Shown here piece after piece: positions 1 to 5,563 of a DNA stretch of 13,675 nucleotides. Positions within the stretch are counted from its first letter, which is position 1. Each line of letters opens with the position of its first letter. The stretch is from an uncultured Ruminococcus sp. (GTDB taxonomy: Bacteria; Bacillota; Clostridia; Oscillospirales; Acutalibacteraceae), in NCBI GenBank assembly GCA_902803125.1, contig CADCOZ010000235.1:1-13675 (forward strand), written 5' to 3'. Position numbers and translations under genes: made by a program. The notes below the pieces were generated by a model, which saw nothing but the letters and a program-made list of their open reading frames with translations, made no database searches and had not been told where the DNA came from.

Positions 1-46
1 AGGGGCAGAGCCCCTGGTGGGAGGTTTGGAGGGCAAAGCCCTCCAA
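1..46. repeat. Double hairpin repeat downstream of the HAD gene
   Basis: Two perfect inverted repeats stand side by side: AGGGGC-AGA-GCCCCT at 1-15 and TTGGAGGGC-AAA-GCCCTCCAA at 26-46. They begin 3 nt after the stop codon of the minus-strand HAD gene, so they could fold at the end of its transcript, but no clear T-run follows within the window. The 14-mer CAAAGCCCTCCAAC (34-47) recurs exactly at 3314-3327 and, inverted, at 908-921, which marks a dispersed family rather than a private terminator. The repeat may continue beyond the left edge. Confidence 0.7.
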
Positions 47-49
47 CAC

Positions 50-784
50 TCAGGGAGTTTCGGGGAACAGGGCTTCGATGGCTTCAAAAAGACTGCCGCT
101 CATGATGGGATAGCGAGCCAACAGTTCACCCTGAATGTCAGGAGAAATATTGGTGTGCAGATAAAGAGAATCCAGCCCCGCTTCATGGGAGCCGCGAATA
201 TCGGTGATATAGTCGTTGCCAATCATGATGGATTCTTCCGGCTTCAGTCTGTGCTTTCGCAGAAGGCACTGATAAAAACGAATATCCGGTTTGGCACAGC
301 CTACGTCCGATGAAATCATGATATCTTCAAAGCAGTCATAGATGCCAAGCATACGGATTTCCGGTTCGGTAAAAATCCGCTGGGCATTGGAAAGCAGATA
401 TGCCTTGCCGCCGTGGGCGTGAATGGCATCAAACAGCTCGTGTACGCCGGGGTACAAGCGGATATAGTTCAGGGATAAGGCACGGAAGGTTCTGCCGGTG
501 GCCGCCGCCATCGCACTGTCGCAGGCTACGCCTTTTTCGGTGTAGAGTTCTTCAAAAACATAGCTAATCTGCGGTTCGGGGTGTGTGGTGTATTTTTCGG
601 GCGGGATTCGTTCAATTTGCTTCTTGAGTAAACGGTAGTAGCCGTTTTTCAGTTCTGCCGGCGTATAGGCGGCACCGTTCATGGAATAAATCATCGCCAT
701 GTTTTTCCAAAGACTGTGCTTCCATTCGTTGGTGCTGATATCTGCCAAGGTGCCGTAAAGGTCGAAAATGTAGTTTTTATACAT
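50..784 (-). CDS. HAD superfamily hydrolase (DLYGTL variant)
   Basis: A 244-residue soluble protein of the haloacid dehalogenase superfamily. Motif I is IFDLYGTL with nucleophile Asp8; motif II is the Ser of YLLSNAQ; motif III is the Lys of GCAKPD; motif IV is MIGNDYITD. The region between motifs I and II is the size of a helical C1 cap, as in YjjG/PpaX-like phosphatases. The usual second Asp of DxD (general acid/base in phosphatases) is Tyr10 here, as in 2-haloacid dehalogenases and in many Clostridia proteins of this type, so a phosphatase role is not certain. The start is ATG at 784, preceded by GGGAGCGGTGAACC. It is divergent from the DUF4364 operon, with a promoter and palindrome in between. 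The substrate cannot be told from the sequence. Confidence 0.9.
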   Translation of the reverse strand: MYKNYIFDLYGTLADISTNEWKHSLWKNMAMIYSMNGAAYTPAELKNGYYRLLKKQIERIPPEKYTTHPEPQISYVFEELYTEKGVACDSAMAAATGRTFRALSLNYIRLYPGVHELFDAIHAHGGKAYLLSNAQRIFTEPEIRMLGIYDCFEDIMISSDVGCAKPDIRFYQCLLRKHRLKPEESIMIGNDYITDIRGSHEAGLDSLYLHTNISPDIQGELLARYPIMSGSLFEAIEALFPETP

Positions 785-819
785 GGTTCACCGCTCCCTT
801 ATGTTTAATGGATAATTCC

Positions 820-848
820 ATTGTAATAGATTTGTCGGACAAATGCAA
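820..848 (-). promoter_or_regulatory. Promoter of the HAD gene with an embedded operator-like palindrome
   Basis: On the minus strand, -35 TTGCAT (843-848) and -10 TACAAT (820-825) are separated by 17 bp. Between them, and overlapping the -35, is the perfect dyad ATTTGTC-G-GACAAAT (830-844). A dyad of this size in the spacer is the classic layout for a dimeric repressor that blocks RNA polymerase. The regulator is unknown; the adjacent divergent DUF4364 gene encodes a predicted winged-helix protein and is an inferred candidate. Confidence 0.6.
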
Positions 849-907
849 TTCTTTTCGAAAAGATTTCCTATTTTTGACCGGCCTTATCTTTCCCTACCCA
901 ACGAAAT

Positions 908-952
908 GTTGGAGGGCTTTGTGGCTTGCGTGTCGGCTCGGTCGGTGCTTTG
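908..952. repeat. Degraded copy of the dispersed intergenic repeat
   Basis: GTTGGAGGGCTTTG at 908-921 is the exact inverse of the 14-mer at 34-47 and 3314-3327. Ten bases further, TGTCGGCTCGGTC-GGT-GCTTTG (931-952) matches the reverse complement of 6431-6455 apart from two single-base gaps. This copy therefore combines pieces seen separately in the other copies. Confidence 0.6.
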
Positions 953-966
953 AACTATGGCTGAAC

Positions 967-1001
967 AACCCGCCGCAAAAAAACGGCTTTTCGGGCGGGT
1001 T
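967..1001. promoter_or_regulatory. Hairpin in the DUF4364 leader region
   Basis: AACCCGCC (967-974) pairs perfectly with GGCGGGTT (994-1001). Inside the 19-nt loop, GCCG/CGGC can form a smaller hairpin that is followed by TTTTC on the plus strand. It lies about 80 nt before the DUF4364 start. It could be an attenuator or terminator, but no gene precedes it on the plus strand and the T-run is short, so its role is open. Confidence 0.45.
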
Positions 1002-1081
1002 ATTTCCTTCACCCCGTTGTGCCATCGCAGGCAACCGGCGTTTCTTTCAAAAACAATTGATGTATATTTGAGGTGATACAG

Positions 1082-1672
1082 ATGGATTATGATGCTTTTA
1101 CAGAAGGTATTGAACCGGGCGGACTTCGCAGCCGCAGTGAAATCGGCATTTTGATTTGTTATATGCTGGACTATATCGGAAAGCCCTTTCCGCAGGCCGA
1201 TTTAATTGAAATCTTTCAGGAATACGGCTTGGCCAATTATTTTGAAACGGTCAATGCTCTGTCCGAATTGATCAGGAACGAAAACGTGGCCGTAACAGAC
1301 GAATCCCAAGGAACCCTTGTCCTGACCCAAAACGGCCATCTGATTTCCGCTCAGCTGCACGAAAATCTATCGCTGACCACCCGCCAAAAAGCAACAGCCG
1401 CCGCCGCTAAACTCATCAAAAGACGCAAGGTCGAACGGGAAAACCCCGTTACCATCATGCGGGAAAAAGACGGCGGTTATCAAATCACTTTGCGGATCAC
1501 AGACGGTCTGCGGGATTTAATGTCGCTGACGCTGTTCGTTCCCGATATTAAAGAAGCCAACAGCGTGAAGGAACGCTTTCACCAAAACCCCGAACAGTTT
1601 TATGCGGTCATGCTGGCCGCCGCTTTGGGCGAAAAAGATATGCTGAAAAAAGCGTTGGAGGATTTATCATGA
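1082..1672 (+). CDS. DUF4364 family protein (predicted winged helix)
   Basis: The N-terminal DAFTEGIEPGGLRSRSEIG block, followed by ILICYMLDYIGKPFP and QEYGLANYFETVNALSEL, is typical of the DUF4364 family of Clostridia (recognised from memory). The first ~75 residues look like a winged helix-turn-helix and the rest is an alpha/beta region ending in a helix (EKDMLKKALEDL). The start is set at ATG 1082 (196 aa), 4 nt after GAGGTGAT; an in-frame GTG at 1073 would lie inside that ribosome binding site. Its end overlaps the next gene by 4 nt (ATGA), so the two are probably translationally coupled. A role in DNA binding is inferred; targets are unknown. Confidence 0.85.
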   Translation: MDYDAFTEGIEPGGLRSRSEIGILICYMLDYIGKPFPQADLIEIFQEYGLANYFETVNALSELIRNENVAVTDESQGTLVLTQNGHLISAQLHENLSLTTRQKATAAAAKLIKRRKVERENPVTIMREKDGGYQITLRITDGLRDLMSLTLFVPDIKEANSVKERFHQNPEQFYAVMLAAALGEKDMLKKALEDLS

Positions 1673-2049
1673 ACACGGCACTGTCCCGCATCAATTTTCA
1701 AGAGGCGATGTATTTTTACAAATCGCCTCATGCCTTTGTGGATTACAGCAATATGCAGAGTTTCAGTCTGATTAAAAGCACCGTGGATGTCTTTGCCTAT
1801 TACGGTATTCACGATTTCACCGCCGAGGATATTCAGGCGTTTTTCGAACAATTACAGTTAGTCCGAAAGAAAACCGGCAAGGTTTTTATTCCCTCTCCCA
1901 AGAAAATTCGCGGGGTGTTAGACTGTTACCTGACCGCCGGCTCGGAAAACCTTTCTGTTAACGGCACGGTCTACCATATTAACACTTGGCAGGGCAGCGG
2001 CTACGGCTTTGAGATTGAAGCCGCCAAACGCACCGGTAAACTTCCTTAA
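1669..2049 (+). CDS. Uncharacterised 126-residue protein coupled to DUF4364
   Basis: I do not recognise this family. It overlaps the DUF4364 gene by 4 nt, and GGAGG about 10 nt before the ATG serves as ribosome binding site. There is no signal peptide, membrane segment or Cys cluster. Residues ~34-62 (KSTVDVFAYYGIHDFTAED then IQAFFEQL) and ~77-104 (SPKKIRGVLDCYLTAG then LSVNGTVYHIN) look like helix-turn-helix followed by a beta wing, so a small winged-helix or adaptor protein is possible, but this is inference from pattern only. A strong terminator follows 3 nt after the stop, closing a two-gene operon. It may act together with DUF4364. Confidence 0.75.
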   Translation: MNTALSRINFQEAMYFYKSPHAFVDYSNMQSFSLIKSTVDVFAYYGIHDFTAEDIQAFFEQLQLVRKKTGKVFIPSPKKIRGVLDCYLTAGSENLSVNGTVYHINTWQGSGYGFEIEAAKRTGKLP

Positions 2050-2051
2050 AA

Positions 2052-2099
2052 AACAAACCTCCATGCGTTCCGTTAGTGCGGTTCGCATGGAGGTTTGTT
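2052..2099. terminator. Bidirectional intrinsic terminator between convergent genes
   Basis: A perfect 16-bp inverted repeat, AACAAACCTCCATGCG (2052-2067) and CGCATGGAGGTTTGTT (2084-2099). In the loop CCG/CGG can pair again. Read on the plus strand, the GC-rich stem is followed by TTTGTTGT; on the minus strand it is followed by TTTGTTTTTTAA, an even better T-run. It ends the DUF4364 operon and the convergent 77-residue gene, whose stop is 165 nt away. Confidence 0.85.
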
Positions 2100-2263
2100 G
2101 TACTGTCTTTCAAACGGTTCTGTCCTCATCGGAACAGGGAATCATTGTTTCAATCCACGCAGTCAGTGATGTGAAGCTGCATCTGAATCCATCTGCATTT
2201 CCTTTCGCACCTTCCGTCAGTGCAGATAAACACTTCCTTGGCTCCTTCTCGATTTTACACCGC

Positions 2264-2497
2264 TTATTCTTCTTTTTCAAGATAGACGGTATAGCCGTCA
2301 TGATAGAAGGAATAGTTGCCTCTCTCTTGTATGTTAGGGGTATAATTTGGTACAATTTGTTGGAGCGTATAGCCCTGCTGAAAATAGCCCTCCAGTATTT
2401 CTTCCATTCTTGTATATTCTGAAATACACAAGCCGTCATTATTCACCAGCACCTTGGGCGAACCATCATTGATATTGATTACCTTACACTTTTTCAT
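2264..2497 (-). CDS. Small hypothetical protein (77 aa)
   Basis: Unrecognised. It starts at ATG 2497 behind a purine-rich AAAGGGGAAAAGG. The composition is that of a real protein: an N-terminal strand (KKCKVININDG), a helix (MEEILEGYFQQGY) and two C-terminal strands rich in Tyr (YSFYHDGYTVYLEKEE). The helix-then-aromatic-strand layout resembles small DUF4177-like proteins, but no diagnostic motif supports that. It lies 54 bp downstream of hpf and may be co-transcribed, although TGTCA-4 nt-TGACA just upstream (about 2518-2531) could mark its own control. The 2100-2263 stretch behind it holds nothing I can identify. Confidence 0.65.
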   Translation of the reverse strand: MKKCKVININDGSPKVLVNNDGLCISEYTRMEEILEGYFQQGYTLQQIVPNYTPNIQERGNYSFYHDGYTVYLEKEE

Positions 2498-2551
2498 CGT
2501 ACCTTTTCCCCTTTATATGTCAAGCATGACAATCGTATGGCGGCAGTTTTT

Positions 2552-3091
2552 TTAGAACTCCGGTTCCAGCAGGCCGTAGGTGCCGCCTTTACGCTTATAC
2601 ACCACATTAACGGCATTGGTTGTACTGTTGAGGAACATAAAGAACTCGTGACCGATCAGGTTCATTTGCAGAATAGCTTCTTCCACACTCAGCGGTTTCA
2701 CAGAGATAGTCTTGGTACGCACAACGGCATAGTCCTCTTCCTTCATGGTTTCCTCATCGGAGTCTTCCGCTTCCATAAAATACTGTTCCAGCGATTCCGC
2801 TTTCATCTTCTTGCTCAGCTTGGTCTTATTCTTACGAATCTGGCCGCCCAGAATATCTACCACCGCATCCAGTGCGTCATTCATTTCCAACGCTGTACTC
2901 TCGGCCCGATAGACCATCGCACCGTCACGAATCGTAACTTCAACGGTTTGTCTGTTTTTTTCCAGTGTTACGGTTACGGTTGCTTCTGCATCTTCGGAAT
3001 AGATTTTTTCAAATTTACCCAATTTCTTGTACACACGCTCTTTGAAATTATCTCTCAGGGTAACCTTTCTGCCAATAAAATGATACTTCAT
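2552..3091 (-). CDS. hpf: Ribosome hibernation promoting factor, long form
   Basis: 179 residues, the usual size of long HPF in Firmicutes. Residues 1-100 form the YfiA/HPF N-domain that binds the 30S decoding region and blocks mRNA and tRNA (start MKYHFIGRKVTL, then the basic KLGKFEKIYS and the KNKTKLSKK helix). After an acidic linker (106-120, rich in Glu/Asp), residues ~122-177 form the C-terminal dimerisation domain (VVRTKTISVKPLSVEEAILQ, then GHEFFMFLN and YKRKGGTYGLLEPEF), which pairs ribosomes into inactive 100S dimers. The ATG at 3091 follows a textbook GGAGG. It has its own sigma-A promoter and a leader of about 70 nt with a hairpin. Expression is probably raised at slow growth, as known for the family. 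Confidence 0.97.
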   Translation of the reverse strand: MKYHFIGRKVTLRDNFKERVYKKLGKFEKIYSEDAEATVTVTLEKNRQTVEVTIRDGAMVYRAESTALEMNDALDAVVDILGGQIRKNKTKLSKKMKAESLEQYFMEAEDSDEETMKEEDYAVVRTKTISVKPLSVEEAILQMNLIGHEFFMFLNSTTNAVNVVYKRKGGTYGLLEPEF

Positions 3092-3123
3092 AATAGGACC
3101 TCCTTAGGGTTTAATAATACCTT

Positions 3124-3165
3124 GGATATCTGCTCTTTTCAGAGATAATATCCTTAAGATTATCT
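3124..3165 (-). promoter_or_regulatory. Leader hairpin and overlapping start-site dyad of hpf
   Basis: Two inverted repeats share bases. One is GGATAT/ATATCC (3124-3129, 3148-3153) with an inner CTCT-GAAA-AGAG stem-loop, a plausible RNA hairpin in the 5' leader. The other is AGATAAT/ATTATCT (3143-3149, 3159-3165). The predicted transcription start (about 3161) falls inside the second dyad, so that one is more likely a DNA operator than an RNA structure. No known riboswitch class is recognised. Confidence 0.45.
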
Positions 3166-3167
3166 AT

Positions 3168-3195
3168 ATTATAACACATTTAACAAAAAAATCAA
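3168..3195 (-). promoter_or_regulatory. Sigma-A promoter of hpf
   Basis: On the minus strand: -10 TATAAT (3168-3173) with the extended-10 element TGT just upstream, 16-bp spacer, and -35 TTGATT (3190-3195). A T-rich stretch and AT-rich DNA lie upstream. The predicted start site is about 70 nt before the hpf ATG. This is one of the best promoter matches in the window. Confidence 0.75.
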
Positions 3196-3287
3196 ATACT
3201 TTTCCGAAATTTTATAAAAATATTCGCACACCATTTTTATACATTATTACATGATGTGTGTCGTAACAGGAATTCCTTGCCAACCGT

Positions 3288-3327
3288 CAGCCACTTGGGG
3301 GAAGTTGGGAGGTCAAAGCCCTCCAAC
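3288..3327. repeat. Dispersed repeat copy at the end of the amidohydrolase gene
   Basis: CAGCCACTTGGGGGAA at 3288-3303 is identical to 6356-6371, and CAAAGCCCTCCAAC at 3314-3327 is identical to 34-47. A GGAGG/CCTCC hairpin (3308-3325) spans the amidohydrolase stop codon. The copy supplies the last few codons of that gene. No strong T-run follows, so termination by this hairpin is uncertain. Confidence 0.7.
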
Positions 3328-4488
3328 AACACTCCGGCCGTTGATAAAGACGGCCAAGGGGCGTTGCATGATGTCGAGGGGGTCGCCGTCATAGAGGACA
3401 AGGTCGGCATCTTTGCCGATGGAAAGCGAACCGACACGGTCGGCGATACCGCAGATTTGGGCGGGTACAATGGTAACGGAACGAAGTGCCTCTTCTCGGC
3501 TCATGCCTTCCCGCACCGCAACCGCCGCACACAACAGTAAATAGTTGATCGGCGTTTCGGGATGGTCGGTAATGATGCCGACAGGCAGGCCGGCTTTGGC
3601 CAGAATACCGGCCGCTTTGGGCGTTTGGTGCCGCAGTTCCGGCTTACTGCGGTCGGTGAGAAGAGGACCGCACAAAATACCGCCAAACGATTCTTCCAGC
3701 AGTTCCTCGTAAACCAGATGGGCATCTGTGGCGTGTACCAGAACATAATCCAAACCAAATTCCTTGGCTATTCGAATGGCCGTGAAAATATCATCGGCTC
3801 GGTGTGCATGGAAATGGGCGGGCATTTCATGACGGAACAGCGGCAATAAGGCCTCGGATTTCATATCCTGTTCGGGTTCGTCCTCGTTTTCGGGGTCTTG
3901 TTCGTAGCGGCACCAGTCCCGATAGTATTTTTGTGCCTTGAGAAGGGCTTCCCGTATCAAAGCCGCTGTAGCCATGCGGGTGACGGGCGTTTCTTCTTTA
4001 TGATTATACGTTGATTTCGGGTTCTCGCCCAAGGCAAATTTCATGCCGACAGGTGCTTTGACAATCATTTTATCCAACCGTTTGCCGCTGGTCTTGATGG
4101 CCGCCATTTGACCGGCTATCGGGTTGGCACTGCCGGGGCCGGTAATGACCGTGGTGACACCTGCGGCGGCGGCTTCGGCAAAGTAACCGTCCAACGGATT
4201 GATGGCATCAATCGCACGGAGCTGAGGCGTGATGGGATCCGTATCTTCGTTGCCGTCATCGCCTTCAAAGGTCAGGGAATCGCCAAACATTCCCAAATGT
4301 GTATGGGCATCTACAAAGCCCGGATACACGGCGTGACCTTTTGCGTCATAAACCGTTTCGTCCTGCGGCTGATAGTCCTGCATACGGCCAAGAGCGGTGA
4401 TGGTTGTCTGCTCGAACCGCACAAAGCCGTTTTCAATCAGCGGACACTCTTTTTCAAGTGTATGAATAACTGCGTTGATGATGACCAT
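3313..4488 (-). CDS. Metal-dependent amidohydrolase (imidazolonepropionase-like)
   Basis: A 391-residue cytoplasmic protein of the amidohydrolase superfamily. An N-terminal beta-sandwich strand set (MVIINAVIHTLE, then YDAKGHAVYPGFVD) leads to the metal-binding AHTHLG (His62, His64). Further metal or active-site candidates are Lys in KAPVGMKFALGENP, the His residues in PAHFHAHR, His in VLVHATDAH, and Asp in GIITDHPET. The C-terminal sandwich is closed by SIGKDADLVLYDGDPLD and VFINGR. Length fits the family. The start is ATG 4488, behind GAGGAACATAAA; an upstream in-frame ATG at 4509 has no ribosome binding site and lies in the -10 box. It is transcribed from its own promoter. The last codons lie in a repeat. 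The substrate (a cyclic amide, dipeptide or similar) cannot be determined. Confidence 0.93.
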   Translation of the reverse strand: MVIINAVIHTLEKECPLIENGFVRFEQTTITALGRMQDYQPQDETVYDAKGHAVYPGFVDAHTHLGMFGDSLTFEGDDGNEDTDPITPQLRAIDAINPLDGYFAEAAAAGVTTVITGPGSANPIAGQMAAIKTSGKRLDKMIVKAPVGMKFALGENPKSTYNHKEETPVTRMATAALIREALLKAQKYYRDWCRYEQDPENEDEPEQDMKSEALLPLFRHEMPAHFHAHRADDIFTAIRIAKEFGLDYVLVHATDAHLVYEELLEESFGGILCGPLLTDRSKPELRHQTPKAAGILAKAGLPVGIITDHPETPINYLLLCAAVAVREGMSREEALRSVTIVPAQICGIADRVGSLSIGKDADLVLYDGDPLDIMQRPLAVFINGRSVVGGL

Positions 4489-4508
4489 TTTATGTTCCTC
4501 TTTTCGCA

Positions 4509-4551
4509 AAAATATGAGCCTGCCGCACAGCCGTCAAGCATGAGGACGGCT
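4509..4551 (-). promoter_or_regulatory. Promoter of the amidohydrolase with overlapping dyad
   Basis: On the minus strand: -35 TTGACG (4532-4537), 17-bp spacer, -10 TATTTT (4509-4514). The dyad AGCCGTC-9 nt-GACGGCT (4529-4535 and 4545-4551) covers the -35 box. It may be an operator. An intrinsic terminator lies just upstream, so the amidohydrolase is an independent unit. Confidence 0.55.
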
Positions 4552-4571
4552 CTGCCTGATGGCTAACACAG

Positions 4572-4598
4572 AAAAAGAGCCGCCAAGCGACTCTTTTT
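4572..4598 (-). terminator. Terminator of the yabPQ-divIC-S1 cluster
   Basis: AAAAAGAG (4572-4579) pairs with CTCTTTTT (4591-4598), and CGC-CAA-GCG extends the stem across one mismatch. On the minus strand this gives a stem followed by CTTTTTCTG. It begins 10 nt after the stop of the S1-domain gene. The symmetry would also permit termination from the other side. Confidence 0.85.
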
Positions 4599-4608
4599 AC
4601 AGATGGGA

Positions 4609-5109
4609 TTATTTCGGTGTATTATTATTGTTGCGTCTGGACGAGCTTCTTCTGGATTCGTTGGCTCGCTTCAGTCCGGAGATTTTCTCATCACTGGACT
4701 GCTTAAATCTGCTGAGCATATCTTCAAAGCTGGTCGATTCAGGCTGTCTGTGCGGCTGCCACTCATAGCCGTTGGGACTATTGGGATTGCTGCTGGGGCC
4801 GCTGCTGTAGCTGCTGCGCTGTCTGGGTGATGAACCACCACGATAGGGTTTGGAACCGCCGGAACGAGGCGGAGGCGGCAGAGCCTTCTTGATGGAAAGG
4901 CTGATTTTGCCGTCGTCACCGATACTCAGCACCTTCACTTTGACTGTTTGTCCTTCCTTCAGATGCTCTCGAATATCACTTACATAGGTCTGTGCCACTT
5001 CTGAAATATGCACCATACCCGTTTTACCGTTTTCAAGGTCAACAAATGCACCAAAATTAGTGATACCGGTTACCTTACCTTCTACCACCATTCCAACCTC
5101 AAGCTCCAT
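4609..5109 (-). CDS. yabR: S1 RNA-binding domain protein (YabR-like)
   Basis: 166 residues. Residues 1-74 are one S1 domain (VGMVVEGKVTGITNFGAFVDL, GMVHISEVA, EGQTVKVKVLSIGDDGKISLSIK), a beta-barrel that binds RNA. Residues ~75-125 are a low-complexity linker rich in Pro, Ser, Gly, Arg and Tyr; 126-148 form a conserved amphipathic helix (SFEDMLSRFKQSSDEKISGLKR); the tail is Arg/Ser/Asn-rich and basic. B. subtilis YabR, also just downstream of divIC, is shorter (about 128 aa), so the linker and tail are an expansion. The start is ATG 5109 behind GAGAGGAG; extension to 5163 would run into divIC. The gap to divIC is 19 nt. A role with the ribosome or mRNA is inferred from the family. Confidence 0.92.
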   Translation of the reverse strand: MELEVGMVVEGKVTGITNFGAFVDLENGKTGMVHISEVAQTYVSDIREHLKEGQTVKVKVLSIGDDGKISLSIKKALPPPPRSGGSKPYRGGSSPRQRSSYSSGPSSNPNSPNGYEWQPHRQPESTSFEDMLSRFKQSSDEKISGLKRANESRRSSSRRNNNNTPK

Positions 5110-5128
5110 ACTCAACAGTTTTCTCCTC

Positions 5129-5482
5129 TCAATTACCGGCAATGTTAATATAAACAACCTCACCGCTTTTTACATAATCCATTTCTTCTCTTGCAACACG
5201 TTCAATGTAATCTGCAACAGAATCATAGTCCTCTTTTTCGGCAGAATCCGCCACACTCTTCAATTCGGAAAGTTCAATCTTTTGAATCGAGATTTTATTA
5301 TCCAGATGAGAGAGTGTTTCCTTTGCGTTTTGAATTTTTACATTCTGTTCCACAATCGTGATGGCAACATAAATGACCAGAGCAACGACTGCAATATACA
5401 GTATCCAATGGGTTTTCCGTTTGGCCTTCGGTGTTTTAATCTCATCACCGTCTTTTTTGGACTTATCGTTCTTCCCTGCCAT
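5129..5482 (-). CDS. divIC: Septum formation initiator DivIC
   Basis: 117 residues with the layout of DivIC/FtsB: a charged cytoplasmic N-terminus (1-24, many Lys/Asp), one membrane segment (~25-44, WILYIAVVALVIYVAITIV), then an extracellular coiled coil (~45-75, VKIQNAKETLSHLDNKISIQ) and a short C-terminal region (YIERVAREEMDYVKSGEVVYIN). The REEMxYVKxGEVV block near the end is the family signature. It works with FtsL and DivIB to activate septal peptidoglycan synthesis. ATG 5482 follows GGAGG by 6 nt. It has its own promoter (5526-5555), so division can be expressed apart from yabPQ, which are needed only in sporulation. Confidence 0.95.
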   Translation of the reverse strand: MAGKNDKSKKDGDEIKTPKAKRKTHWILYIAVVALVIYVAITIVEQNVKIQNAKETLSHLDNKISIQKIELSELKSVADSAEKEDYDSVADYIERVAREEMDYVKSGEVVYINIAGN

Positions 5483-5525
5483 TATGTTCCTCCTTCCGCC
5501 AATACTTGTCTATGGATTTATCATT

Positions 5526-5555
5526 ATTATACACCACATCAACCGGATTTGGCAA
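5526..5555 (-). promoter_or_regulatory. Sigma-A promoter of divIC
   Basis: On the minus strand: -35 TTGCCA (5550-5555), 18-bp spacer, perfect -10 TATAAT (5526-5531). It sits in the 81-bp gap between yabQ and divIC, about 40 nt before the divIC start. It gives vegetative expression of divIC and the S1 gene. Confidence 0.7.
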
Positions 5556-5563
5556 GGGGAAAT

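Larger units (their letters stand above)
785..1081. other. Divergent intergenic region between HAD and DUF4364 genes
   Basis: About 297 bp without a supported gene. From left to right it holds the HAD promoter and palindrome (820-848), a degraded repeat fragment (908-952), a hairpin (967-1001), and the ribosome binding site GAGGTGAT (1070-1077) of the DUF4364 gene. No convincing plus-strand -35/-10 pair was found. An 87-codon open frame at 808-1071 lacks a ribosome binding site and crosses the palindrome, the repeat and the hairpin; it is judged non-coding. Confidence 0.6.

Noticed and set aside
808..1071. Open frame of 87 codons on the plus strand upstream of DUF4364
   Set aside because: No ribosome binding site, composition unlike a protein, and it runs across the HAD palindrome, a repeat copy and a hairpin.
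2110..2439. Open frame of 109 codons on the minus strand overlapping the 77-residue gene
   Set aside because: The overlapping 77-aa frame has the better ribosome binding site and a protein-like sequence; the two cannot easily both be real, and this one shows no recognisable pattern.
2512..2535. TGTCA-AGCA-TGACA dyad before the 77-aa gene as a firm operator
   Set aside because: Arms are only 5 bp and no clear promoter lies around it, so it is mentioned but not called.
3196..3287. RNA gene or promoter in the AT-rich gap between the hpf promoter and the amidohydrolase end
   Set aside because: Only low-complexity AT-rich sequence and a short GGAATTCC palindrome; no stable stem with a T-run and no open frame.
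4489..4509. Longer start for the amidohydrolase (ATG at 4509)
   Set aside because: No ribosome binding site before it and it overlaps the predicted -10 box; ATG 4488 has GAGGAAC at the right distance.
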